NCBI RefSeq assembly: GCF_000166195.2
Contig: NZ_CM001403.1
Span: 7,614,877-7,678,876, forward strand
From: Mucilaginibacter paludis DSM 18603
GTDB lineage: Bacteria > Bacteroidota > Bacteroidia > Sphingobacteriales > Sphingobacteriaceae
Reading direction: 5' to 3'
DNA length: 64,000 nt
Shown: positions 1 to 9,926 of the stretch, one piece after another
Numbering within the stretch: position 1 is the stretch's first letter
Layout: the number at the start of each line of letters is the position of its first letter
Made by a program: the position numbers and the translations under genes
The notes under the pieces: model-generated
Told to the model about the DNA's origin: nothing
The model's database searches: none
The model's input: the letters and a program-made list of their open reading frames with translations, nothing else

Positions 1-3000
1 GTTGGAATTGAAATAGGTTAGCCCCGCCAAGGTTAGCGTCGCCAAGGTTAGCCTTTAATCGTACCATGTTGGAATTGAAATAGCATAATATGCACATTTT
101 CTCTATTACAGTAGGTCCTTTAATCGTACCATGTTGGAATTGAAATTAAGGCAGCAAACGAACAATTAAATAATCTCCAGTTCCTTTAATCGTACCATGT
201 TGGAATTGAAATTTTCATCATTGTCTTTAACCTCTTTAACAAGCGCTCCTTTAATCGTACCATGTTGGAATTGAAATTTAATAGTTACTACAATGTGATG
301 CGGTGCTCCATCCTTTAATCGTACCATGTTGGAATTGAAATAGGTTAGCCCCGCGAAGGTCAGCCCCGCCAAGGTCCCTTTAATCGTACCATGTTGGAAT
401 TGAAATATCAACTAAACAATTACTGGCTTATGGGTTCGGGCCTTTAATCGTACCATGTTGGAATTGAAATAATGTCCCATTTGCTCCGGCAATCAAGGTT
501 AAACTTACCTTTAATCGTACCATGTTGGAATTGAAATACGTTTTCTTTTCAAACTTATCAAACGGAGTATTTCCTTTAATCGTACCATGTTGGAATTGAA
601 ATTTCTTTAACAATGGCATCACCGAATAAAAGGCATACCTTTAATCGTACCATGTTGGAATTGAAATAAGAGCGTATAAAGTCTCTTCGCGATAATCTTT
701 CCCTTTAATCGTACCATGTTGGAATTGAAATATAATACTAAGCCGCGCCAATCGAGGCCGCAAACACCTTTAATCGTACCATGTTGGAATTGAAATACCG
801 ATGGCAAGCCCCCTGTAGATGACCCAGCTCACCTTTAATCGTACCATGTTGGAATTGAAATAACATTAAAAACAGGCTCAAAATGGGCGTAATGGCCCCT
901 TTAATCGTACCATGTTGGAATTGAAATATGAACTTACAAGCCCAATCATTTTTTAAAATACACCTTTAATCGTACCATGTTGGAATTGAAATATATTTAA
1001 CAGCAGCAGAAACCGGGCTGCCTATGGGTACCTTTAATCGTACCATGTTGGAATTGAAATAAATTTAGGTAGCAATCCTTCTTTTTCATCCGGTCCTTTA
1101 ATCGTACCATGTTGGAATTGAAATAGCTCAAGCTCTATCCGTAAATGAAAAATCAAAGTTGCCTTTAATCGTACCATGTTGGAATTGAAATAGAGGCGCG
1201 TATCGAAGTAACAGAACAAAAAAACAAACCTTTAATCGTACCATGTTGGAATTGAAATAGGGTACAGATATACACTTCTAAATAATTTAATATCCTTTAA
1301 TCGTACCATGTTGGAATTGAAATCCGTTGGCGCTGTAGCTCTGGCCCGCTAATCCATCCTTTAATCGTACCATGTTGGAATTGAAATAACATCCGGCTAT
1401 CTGTAGCCACGTAAGCGCCTTTGCCTTTAATCGTACCATGTTGGAATTGAAATAGGGGTGCCGTGTAATTCTTTGTTCGGTCCCGTGGCCTTTAATCGTA
1501 CCATGTTGGAATTGAAATAAACGATAATATGACACAGGAGGAAGCCCTAAACCGACCTTTAATCGTACCATGTTGGAATTGAAATTTAATTATTCGTTCG
1601 ATATAGTAGGATGTTTGAGCCCCTTTAATCGTACCATGTTGGAATTGAAATCGCTGATGATAAGGTAGCATTTACCGGTTCCGATGGCCTTTAATCGTAC
1701 CATGTTGGAATTGAAATTTTTTAAGACTGCAGTATTTTCGCGCAGGCCTAACAGCCTTTAATCGTACCATGTTGGAATTGAAATGTTCGCGCAAAAGATA
1801 GCCGGTACATGGACAATTGCCTTTAATCGTACCATGTTGGAATTGAAATACGCTCATGCTAACGAGGTTGAGAAATTCTTTTTTGATCCTTTAATCGTAC
1901 CATGTTGGAATTGAAATTTGCAAAGCCGGTAGCCAAAACGAGCGCCAGCACCCTTTAATCGTACCATGTTGGAATTGAAATCAAGTTTGACCTTGTGGCT
2001 TATCCTATCGAATCTACCTTTAATCGTACCATGTTGGAATTGAAATACCACCTTCGTTAATTGCTAACTTCTTTGAAGCCTTCCTTTAATCGTACCATGT
2101 TGGAATTGAAATATGCACCTGTACGTCAACGGATAGACTATGAAGCTCCTTTAATCGTACCATGTTGGAATTGAAATTACCTACACGCCGGGCCAGTCAT
2201 TCACAGCCGGGGCCCCTTTAATCGTACCATGTTGGAATTGAAATTACAGAATTGTACTGCTACTTGCAGTTCCTGTACCCAACCTTTAATCGTACCATGT
2301 TGGAATTGAAATAAATAAACCTTGAAACTGGTGAAGAAAAAACTGAGGCCTTTAATCGTACCATGTTGGAATTGAAATCGATACGGGCCTGTACGGACCT
2401 TCTACAACTGTTATCCTTTAATCGTACCATGTTGGAATTGAAATCAAGTTTACGGGCCATATACGGGTACAACTTTGTATGCAAACCTTTAATCGTACCA
2501 TGTTGGAATTGAAATATGTGCTATCATAGCGTAATTATATTAAGTTTAACTACCTTTAATCGTACCATGTTGGAATTGAAATAGGAATTAGGCGACAAAT
2601 CAATTGATATAGTTGAACCTTTAATCGTACCATGTTGGAATTGAAATATTAATGGAACAGGCTTCGTAAAGTCAACTGGAACAACCTTTAATCGTACCAT
2701 GTTGGAATTGAAATTTTAACCTGGTGGTGTTGGTATTGGTGGTATTTCACCTTTAATCGTACCATGTTGGAATTGAAATTCGTTAATTGGAGTTGATCTG
2801 ATTTGAACGCTCCCAACGCCTTTAATCGTACCATGTTGGAATTGAAATTTGAATGGTACAATTCCATTTCCAATTCCTATCCAAGCCTTTAATCGTACCA
2901 TGTTGGAATTGAAATCAAGGCAGAGTATGCGCAAAACACGGTACGACCTAACCTTTAATCGTACCATGTTGGAATTGAAATAACCATATTGATCCATCCA

Positions 3001-4691
3001 TCGACATCCTGTAAAGTCCCTTTAATCGTACCATGTTGGAATTGAAATAACGTACTTTCAGATATATCTTTTTTTGTTCGCTCCTTTAATCGTACCATGT
3101 TGGAATTGAAATAGCGAAGACACGGCGGCCCTGCTTCGGGAATACGGCCTTTAATCGTACCATGTTGGAATTGAAATTTGATTTGGGCCGCCTTTTGGAA
3201 GATATGTTTTACCCTTTAATCGTACCATGTTGGAATTGAAATACAGATGGAAAACCACCGGTAGATGATCCAGCGCATCCTTTAATCGTACCATGTTGGA
3301 ATTGAAATTTCATACAAAACTTCGATGGATCGCTTTTAATAAGCCCTTTAATCGTACCATGTTGGAATTGAAATATCATCAAATTTATCCATCCGCATAT
3401 CACCCTTATTCCCTTTAATCGTACCATGTTGGAATTGAAATACGATTTCAGCCTGGGCCATATCCTTTTCAAATGATCCTTTAATCGTACCATGTTGGAA
3501 TTGAAATTTCAACCTAACCTTATCACAATTATGAATCCTTTTACCTTTAATCGTACCATGTTGGAATTGAAATAACCTAAGTTCCTGAACGTCATCAATC
3601 AATACTTTCCTTTAATCGTACCATGTTGGAATTGAAATTGGGAATACTTTTGGTATAACCTATGCTATTACCACCTTTAATCGTACCATGTTGGAATTGA
3701 AATTACATCAGGAAGCCTGGGCCGAACCGTAGCCACGCCTTTAATCGTACCATGTTGGAATTGAAATCTGGATCAAAAACAACATCTTCGATAAAGAGCA
3801 GCCCTTTAATCGTACCATGTTGGAATTGAAATATAAAGATATATTGCCCGTTCTTACATTTTCAACAGCCGCCTTTAATCGTACCATGTTGGAATTGAAA
3901 TTACGTAATAATATCGGCGTACGTCCTTACCGAGGCCTTTAATCGTACCATGTTGGAATTGAAATTTGGTCGCTGTTGCTAATATCGTTAACGACAAAAT
4001 AAACCTTTAATCGTACCATGTTGGAATTGAAATAAATATATAGCTGAGGAAGCTACAGGATTAAAGTTCCCTTTAATCGTACCATGTTGGAATTGAAATA
4101 AAATTACATTAAAAAAGTATTTGATGTTGCTGGCCTTTAATCGTACCATGTTGGAATTGAAATTTGATATGATAGCGCATGAAAATAAAGCTTTCTAACC
4201 TTTAATCGTACCATGTTGGAATTGAAATATCCGGAAGTAGCTAACATTATTACCGCGCTGATTCCCTTTAATCGTACCATGTTGGAATTGAAATTTTGTC
4301 TTTTGAAAATTGAATTGTGAATTGTTTATGCCTTTAATCGTACCATGTTGGAATTGAAATAACACAGCAGATACTGGCAGAGCATTCCCGTTTGTAACCT
4401 TTAATCGTACCATGTTGGAATTGAAATATATGCAGATGTTGAGTTTATGCATGCCAAAATCTACCTTTAATCGTACCATGTTGGAATTGAAATATAGCTG
4501 CGACCTTCCAGATCAATGACCTTGCCCGCCTTTAACCGTACCATGTTGGAATTGAAATTTGGTTAACGCGGCTATTGTGTCAGCTGACACGCTCCCTTAA
4601 TCGTACCATGTTGGAATTGAAATTGCTTGGCAGCTGCGAATCCAGCTCTGCCTTACTGATGCCTTTAATCCCTCCATCTTGCAATTGAACT
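1..4691 (+). CRISPR. Large CRISPR array, 72 repeats / 71 spacers, leader-distal part
   Basis: A 30-nt repeat that begins CCTTTAATCG and ends TTGGAATTGAAAT recurs about every 64-71 bases. I count 72 copies: the first is cut by the window edge (1-14 is its 3' end), 68 look identical, and the last three are altered. The 71 spacers are 34-41 nt, mostly 34-37; the longest (41 nt) is 2445-2485. The ATTGAAA-type 3' end, which in type I-A/I-B and III systems becomes the crRNA 5' handle, and the decay of the right-hand repeats both say the array is read on the + strand, with the leader left of the window. No cas gene is in the window, so the subtype (I-B or III by repeat style) is inference. Short open frames across the array are produced by the repeat and are not genes. 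Confidence 0.98.
4529..4691 (+). repeat. Degenerate trailer-end repeats of the CRISPR array
   Basis: The last three repeat units diverge progressively. The unit at 4529-4558 has one change (TTTAACC for TTTAATC), the unit at 4594-4623 has one change near its 5' end (CCCTTAAT), and the final unit at 4662-4691 has six changes, including in the otherwise fixed GTACCATG core and the terminal AAAT. Loss of repeat identity at one end is the usual sign of the old, leader-distal end, so these are the oldest units. No further repeat-like sequence follows before the LacI gene. Confidence 0.9.
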
Positions 4692-4739
4692 CCCAATCAA
4701 AAATTAGGCAAAACCGCATGCTCACCACGTCCAATTCCC

Positions 4740-5768
4740 CTAAACCTTATCCGTCGACTTCCGCACAATCAACTCGGTGCTGAACATCTCGGTTTCAAAC
4801 TGGGTGACTGGTTTTTTACTTTCAATTAGCTGGATCAGCATTTCGGCTGCTTTTTGGCCAATTTGATAAGCGGGCTGGCTTACCGCGGTTAAGGAGGGTT
4901 TAAATAATTCGGCAACATCGGAGTTGGTGAACCCGGCGATTGCGATGTCTTGCGGCACCTGTAGGCCTTGTTTTTTCAGTGCGGATAGGCAGCCGGTACT
5001 CAGCTTGTCGCCGCCGATAAAAAGGGCGTCGGGCCGGTCGGGCATAAGCGCCAGCTGTGCTATCGCGGCATCGGTTTCTGCCTGTATCATCCCACCATTC
5101 TCGCAATAAATGATATATTCGGGCTTGCAGGGTATGCTATACAGGTCGAGGGCGGCAAGGTAACCTCTCAACCTGTCTTTGCTGGTAGATAGGTGGTGCG
5201 CACCCGTAATGTGCGCTATCCGCCGGAAGCCCGACTTGATGAGGTGTACCGTAGCTTCAAAGGCCCCCTTGTAATTATTGGCGATTACTTTATGCGTTTC
5301 AATTTCAGGCGATACACGGTCGAAAAATACAATCGGCAATCCTTTGTCGTGCAGTGATTTTAAATGGGAGATTTCCTGCGTTTCGGATGCCAGGGAAATT
5401 AAAAGGCCATCTACAGAACGCGACGATAAATGCTGCACATTGGCAATCTCGCGGTCGGCGGATTCGTGTGTTTGGGTGATGAAAATATGGTAGCCTCTGT
5501 CGTAAGCGATGGATTCGATACCGCTGATGGCCTGCGAGAAATAACTATTGGCAACTTCGGATATCACCACACCTATAGAGCGGCTGCGGCGTTCCTTCAA
5601 ACTTAAAGCGATAGGATTTTGGCGATAGTTTAATTTCTGTGCATAGCGTAATACAATATTTCTGGTTTTTTCGCTTATCTCGTGGCCGCCGCTTAATGAC
5701 CGGGATACTGTAGAAACAGAAACATTAAGTGCCTTGGCAATATCTTTTAATTTTACAGGTTCAAACAT
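4740..5768 (-). CDS. LacI-family transcriptional regulator
   Basis: This 342-residue protein has the normal LacI length and architecture. An N-terminal helix-turn-helix (residues about 4-25, LKDIAKALNVSVSTVSRSL) and hinge are followed by a periplasmic-binding-protein-like effector domain from about residue 60 (RSIGVVISEV) to the end, with the typical GIESIAYDRGY and FFDR segments. It should bind DNA as a dimer and release it on binding a sugar or sugar derivative. It is the first gene after the CRISPR array and is not next to an obvious sugar operon: the TonB receptor downstream of its promoter region is of siderophore type. The catabolic cluster at 11-24 kb or the starch locus at 50-64 kb are possible distant targets, but nothing in the sequence proves either. 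Confidence 0.93.
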   Translation of the reverse strand: MFEPVKLKDIAKALNVSVSTVSRSLSGGHEISEKTRNIVLRYAQKLNYRQNPIALSLKERRSRSIGVVISEVANSYFSQAISGIESIAYDRGYHIFITQTHESADREIANVQHLSSRSVDGLLISLASETQEISHLKSLHDKGLPIVFFDRVSPEIETHKVIANNYKGAFEATVHLIKSGFRRIAHITGAHHLSTSKDRLRGYLAALDLYSIPCKPEYIIYCENGGMIQAETDAAIAQLALMPDRPDALFIGGDKLSTGCLSALKKQGLQVPQDIAIAGFTNSDVAELFKPSLTAVSQPAYQIGQKAAEMLIQLIESKKPVTQFETEMFSTELIVRKSTDKV

Positions 5769-5870
5769 CCGCGCACATCAGTTAAATAACATCAATGCCC
5801 CTAACCGCATAAGCGCAAGTGATATCAGCGTGGGCTTAGCATGTGAAAAGGAAATTGATCGGTTTATGCA

Positions 5871-5878
5871 CAAATTTA
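5871..5878 (-). promoter_or_regulatory. Candidate -7 box upstream of the LacI gene
   Basis: On the minus strand this reads TAAATTTG, a match to the Bacteroidota -7 consensus TAnnTTTG, about 100 bases upstream of the LacI start. I see no clear -33 element, so the call is tentative. The rest of the gap 5769-6005 is AT-rich and holds nothing else I recognise. Confidence 0.35.
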
Positions 5879-6005
5879 CACTTAGATAGGGTATAGGCGT
5901 TATGAAATTTTGACATATTATTAGCAATAATTAGTATTTATTGACCAATATGGTATCATTCATGTTTTTTAACTTCAATTCTCATCGTTTAATTTGCTGA
6001 CGCCC

Positions 6006-8390
6006 TTAAAACTTTAAACTCAGGCTGCCGATAAACCTGGCCGGGGCTTGCGGGGTTAAACGTACCGACCAGGCCTTCTGGTTGGTGAGGTTATCCACCT
6101 TAAAGCCGATGCGAAATTTAGGCTGATCGTAAAATACAGTAGCATCCAATAAAGTATAAGACGGGATAATGATTTTAACCGTTTGGGTATTGGTTTGGAA
6201 CGATGATGTGCCATAGTTTCCGCCGAAACCTGCGCCCAGGCCTTTCAGGTCGCCCTGGGGAATGCGGTAACTTGCCCAGAAATTAACAGTTTTAGGCGGG
6301 CCCGATAAAGCGGGGCGTAAGCCATTTACGGTAGCATCGGCATTGGTATACAAGCTATAGTTGTAAGCATAGCCCGCCACGATGTTGAAGCCCGAAAAGG
6401 GGTTGGCTGTTACATCTACCTCTACACCTTTACTCACCTGGGTTCCGTCCTGTACCAGGTAGTTGAGGGTGTTAGCAGGGTCTGGCCGGGTTGAGTTGGC
6501 CACCCTGATATCGTAGTAACTAATGGTGCCTGCTAATTTGTGGTTAAATACGTCGCCCTTCAGGCCAAATTCCAGTTGATTGGCGTGTTCCGGCTTCAGC
6601 GCGCTTCCATCTGATGTTACGCCACTTTTGTTGAAAAAACCATTGAGGTAATTGCCAAACAACGAAAGGCGATCTTGGAATACCTCGTATACCAATCCCA
6701 TTTTTTGCGACAGGGAGGTTTGGCCAAAAGGGCCGGTTTGTACGCCGGTATTACTTAGTCCACCCGATGTTTGGCCGGTAGAAATATTGTACACACCGTT
6801 ATTTTGATAACGGTCTACCCGGAGGCTCAACATAGCGGATAACTGACTGGTTACATTAAAAACGTCGGATACGTAAGCAGCGTAAGTGTCGTCGCCATTT
6901 TTTTCTTTACGCAAAGTTCCGGTGCTGGATAGCGAATCGATTTTAAAACGGCTAACCCTGTAGGTGGACGGCGTGTTTACAAAGCTAACCTTGGGCAGGT
7001 TAACCGTTACGCGGTCAAAATCGTTCGAGTTGTTGTAGTAATCCAATCCAACCACCATCCTGTTACGGAAACTGCCTATTTTAAAATCGCCGATAAAGTT
7101 TTGTTGCAGGTCGGTAGCGATGAAAGCTGTTGAACCAACAATTGCCTGCGGACTAATTTCGGTATCGCTGCGGCCGTTAAGCGCGGTAATGTAGCCACCG
7201 ATGGAAGAGCGCGCCCGCGAAACGATACTTTGCGAGGTCCAGCTTTCAGAGATCTTATAATTTAGCTGGATAAAAAAGTTCAGCATCTGGGTATCATAAG
7301 TGATATCGTTGCCAAAAAAAGTTTTGTTATAAGGAAAGCCCATATTGGCAATAGATAGTGTTCTGGCCGCGCCGCCTGTATAGGGGTTAAAACGGACCAC
7401 CGATGTGCCTTTGGCCTGTCCGAACTCTATATCAACCAATAGGGCAAGCCTGTCGGTAACCTGATACGAGAAACTGGGCGCTATGCTTAAACTGTTGGTG
7501 AAACCCTGGTCCTGGAAACTTTTTTCGAACGATGTAGCGGCGTTGATACGGAATAGTGCGGTTTTATCGGCATTGATAGGTGTATTAAGGTCGAGCGCAA
7601 AGCGGTTGAAGTTCCAGCTGCCGCCAAAATAAGCCACCTCGCCACCAAAGCCATTGTAAGGTTTTTTGGTAACGCGATTATACAAACCGCCATAGCTGCT
7701 GGATACGCTGGTACCGAATAATGTGGCCGATGGGCCTTTAATGGCTTCTATGCGCTCCAGGTTAGCCGGATCGATGGTGGAAAAGGCTGCACCAGCAACA
7801 CCGTTGCGGGCATTGGGCTCAGTTTCAAATCCGCGTGAGCGAAAAGTTACCCGCCCCTGGTTGGCTATCATCGGGATACCCGCACCCGGCACATTTTTTG
7901 AAATGCTTCCCAGGTCAACCGCCATCTGCTCCTGGATCAGTTCCTTGGATACTGAATTATATACTTGCGGGTTTTCGAGGTTTTTTAAGGGTAGCCTGGC
8001 AATATAGATGCTTTCTTTTTTTGCAAACTTGTTGGTATTGGAAGCAATGGTTACTTCTTGTAAAGCCTGCACGTTTTCTTTGGCGAATTGGTAATCGGCC
8101 ATGGCTGTTTGTCCGGCAATTACGTTAACTTCCAAAACCTGTTGTGCCGCTCCCAATACCTGTATTTTAACATGGTAAGTTCCCGGCGCCAAGTTATAAA
8201 AATAATAATTGCCTTTGATGTCGGTAAGGGTGGTCTTTAAAGTTTCAACCAGGGTTGCTGATGCCGAGGCATAAGGTTCGCCGTTTACCAAAGTTATTTT
8301 CCCGCTGATGTTCCCCGTGGTTTGTGAGAATGCGCTGATAGAGCAAATTAAGAAAAGATTGAACAGAATGGCAGATAAAGATTTCATCAA
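6006..8390 (-). CDS. TonB-dependent siderophore-type outer-membrane receptor
   Basis: The 794-residue product starts with a signal peptide (MMKSLSAILF...ISAFSQ), then a CarboxypepD_reg-like beta-sandwich (about residues 27-105, GNISGKITLVNGEPYASA), a plug domain (about 125-250, with NVPGAGIPMIANQGRVTFRS and ERIEAIKGPSATLFG) and a 22-strand-type barrel ending in the usual terminal aromatic (SLSLKF). The plug pattern is that of FhuE/FpvA-class ferric siderophore receptors rather than SusC. It would import an iron chelate across the outer membrane using TonB energy. Its upstream neighbour encodes a PepSY membrane protein, a frequent partner in iron uptake loci. A palindrome next to its -7 box suggests repression by an iron regulator. 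The actual ligand cannot be told. Confidence 0.92.
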   Translation of the reverse strand: MMKSLSAILFNLFLICSISAFSQTTGNISGKITLVNGEPYASASATLVETLKTTLTDIKGNYYFYNLAPGTYHVKIQVLGAAQQVLEVNVIAGQTAMADYQFAKENVQALQEVTIASNTNKFAKKESIYIARLPLKNLENPQVYNSVSKELIQEQMAVDLGSISKNVPGAGIPMIANQGRVTFRSRGFETEPNARNGVAGAAFSTIDPANLERIEAIKGPSATLFGTSVSSSYGGLYNRVTKKPYNGFGGEVAYFGGSWNFNRFALDLNTPINADKTALFRINAATSFEKSFQDQGFTNSLSIAPSFSYQVTDRLALLVDIEFGQAKGTSVVRFNPYTGGAARTLSIANMGFPYNKTFFGNDITYDTQMLNFFIQLNYKISESWTSQSIVSRARSSIGGYITALNGRSDTEISPQAIVGSTAFIATDLQQNFIGDFKIGSFRNRMVVGLDYYNNSNDFDRVTVNLPKVSFVNTPSTYRVSRFKIDSLSSTGTLRKEKNGDDTYAAYVSDVFNVTSQLSAMLSLRVDRYQNNGVYNISTGQTSGGLSNTGVQTGPFGQTSLSQKMGLVYEVFQDRLSLFGNYLNGFFNKSGVTSDGSALKPEHANQLEFGLKGDVFNHKLAGTISYYDIRVANSTRPDPANTLNYLVQDGTQVSKGVEVDVTANPFSGFNIVAGYAYNYSLYTNADATVNGLRPALSGPPKTVNFWASYRIPQGDLKGLGAGFGGNYGTSSFQTNTQTVKIIIPSYTLLDATVFYDQPKFRIGFKVDNLTNQKAWSVRLTPQAPARFIGSLSLKF

Positions 8391-8423
8391 AAATAATCAG
8401 AATTTAGACATGACTTGATGCCA

Positions 8424-8456
8424 CAAAACTAATTATTATTTATAATAAGTCTAATT
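8424..8456 (-). promoter_or_regulatory. Promoter and palindromic operator of the TonB receptor gene
   Basis: Minus strand 8431-8424 reads TAGTTTTG, a TAnnTTTG -7 box about 34 bases before the start codon. Immediately upstream, 8433-8448 (TTATTATTTATAATAA) is a palindrome with 6-bp arms TTATTA/TAATAA around a 4-bp centre, inside the promoter spacer where a bound repressor would block transcription. The 11-mer TAAGTCTAATT (8446-8456) overlaps its edge. An AT-rich palindrome before a siderophore receptor fits a Fur-type site; this assignment is inference. Confidence 0.5.
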
Positions 8457-8513
8457 AAATGAAAGAAATCGATGAAAATTTTTCTTGATGCAGGTTTGTA
8501 ACCCGGTTTATTG

Positions 8514-9680
8514 TTACACCGGTGTATACGCGGCTTTCTTTTTTGTTAACACCGGGTGACGTTTTTTAGCGCGGGCAGCGCTTCCTTTTTTCTTTCTGTT
8601 TAGCCAGATCAGTAAGCCGGTAACAGGTAAGCTGGCTGTAAACAAGCTTACCAGCAGGTATAATAATTTAGTGGGCCAGCCTAATAAGCTGCCGGTATGG
8701 ACGGGCAACATCATTTTACGGATTTTTGTTCCCGTACTTAGGTTTTGATAAGGTTGTTTTTTAAGCATAGCCCCCGTTTTACTATCAAAAAAGGCTGCAT
8801 TACTGGTGGTAATGGTATGGTTAGCATCTTCTTTTTGCACAGTTACCGCTAACGTGGCCTTAGGTGGTATGGCCATTAAAAGCTCGCCGCGGTAGGGGTA
8901 AAGCTGATCTGTTTGGTTGAGCATTTGCTGATAGATACCGGCATTAGCCTGCTTTCCCTTGGATGCATTTTTAATTTTAGCTTCCTTTTCAACCGTTCCG
9001 TCGGTCAGGCGGAATATCAGTTTTTCGGGCCAGTCATAACTCCAGATCAACCCTGTCAGCGTGATCAGCAGCAAAATGATCGAAACATAGAAGCCCGATA
9101 CCGCATGTAAGTCCCACGTGAGCCTTTTGCCCGATGCATTCCATTTGATGCGGAAGCGTTGCTTAATCGCTTTTTTATTGGCCGGCCACCAGATAATTAA
9201 CCCGCTGATTACCATAAATAAAGTAATGGAGCATGAAATACCTGTAATTATTTTACCAGTGCTGCCTAACAGCAGGTAACGGTGCAGGTTGCGCACCTGC
9301 TGAAAAAAGCGCTGGCTGTAGTCGCCTTGGTAAAGTATTAAGCCATTATATGGATTGATAAAAAGTACTTTAGCGCCTTTTGATTCGCCTTTTATCCCCA
9401 TACGGATCTCTACGCTACGGTCTGCTTCCGCCGGTATTGTTACCCGGCTCACCTTTTTTTCCGGGAAGCTGGCTTGTGCTATTTTAATCAGGCTATCTAC
9501 AGGTAAACGCTGGTTGGGCTCGATGGTAACCACGTGGTCATGGCGGAAAAGCAACGTTTCAAGTTCATCCTCAAAGGTTAGCAGACTACCGGTAAGCGCC
9601 ACAATAATTAAAATGGCACCAGTAACCAAACCCAGCCATAAATGCAGCCAGCCTGTGGCCTTTTTTAATTTTCCTTGCAT
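8514..9680 (-). CDS. PepSY-associated transmembrane protein (iron-uptake associated)
   Basis: From the ATG at 9680 this is a 388-residue inner-membrane protein. It opens with KLKKATGWLHLWLGLVTGAIL (first TM helix), followed by a periplasmic PepSY-like region, further helices around ITGISCSITLFMVISGLIIWW and FYVSIILLLITLTGLIW, another periplasmic stretch, and a last helix near LLYLLVSLFTASLPVTGLLIW. The tail is basic. PepSY_TM proteins next to siderophore receptors are thought to reduce or release the imported iron chelate; the reaction here is inference. The frame stays open for 27 more codons to an ATG at 9761, but the family usually begins at the GWLHLWLG helix, so I prefer the inner start. 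The siderophore receptor gene follows 123 bases downstream. Confidence 0.88.
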   Translation of the reverse strand: MQGKLKKATGWLHLWLGLVTGAILIIVALTGSLLTFEDELETLLFRHDHVVTIEPNQRLPVDSLIKIAQASFPEKKVSRVTIPAEADRSVEIRMGIKGESKGAKVLFINPYNGLILYQGDYSQRFFQQVRNLHRYLLLGSTGKIITGISCSITLFMVISGLIIWWPANKKAIKQRFRIKWNASGKRLTWDLHAVSGFYVSIILLLITLTGLIWSYDWPEKLIFRLTDGTVEKEAKIKNASKGKQANAGIYQQMLNQTDQLYPYRGELLMAIPPKATLAVTVQKEDANHTITTSNAAFFDSKTGAMLKKQPYQNLSTGTKIRKMMLPVHTGSLLGWPTKLLYLLVSLFTASLPVTGLLIWLNRKKKGSAARAKKRHPVLTKKKAAYTPV

Positions 9681-9764
9681 ATCAGTTTTAATGTTTCCGC
9701 TATGGTTTTGTCGCCAGCACCAAAGTATATCCTTAATTATTACATTAGTGGTATTTTGCAACTA

Positions 9765-9775
9765 AATTAGACTTA
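9765..9775 (+). promoter_or_regulatory. Shared 11-mer AATTAGACTTA upstream of the PepSY gene
   Basis: The same 11 bases occur, in the opposite orientation, at 8446-8456 before the TonB receptor and at 17810-17820 before the MaoC operon. All three are in upstream gaps. This copy is 85-95 bases before the preferred PepSY start (9680), which also argues against the longer start at 9761. It may be a regulator half-site; no known motif is claimed. Confidence 0.3.
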
Positions 9776-9926
9776 ATCCAAATAAGATTCAAGTTTTTGA
9801 TTGTTTATTTCGGGCAATAGTAGAAAATGTATAACGCCGTTATCCATGATGGTAGTTGGCTGCTTCCGCAGATGGCAAACCACTTTTCTTTGTAGACCGA
9901 AAAACGTCGGCCATTCCGGGTTATTA

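Noticed and set aside
166..4479. Many short open frames with repeated FQFQHGTIKG or FNSNMVRLK peptides
   Set aside because: These peptides are the CRISPR repeat translated on the minus strand; the frames are made by the repeat being 30 bases with no stop in some frames. They are not genes.
1..4691. Leader or cas genes to the right of the array
   Set aside because: The right end is the degenerate trailer and is followed by LacI; none of the neighbouring genes is a cas gene.
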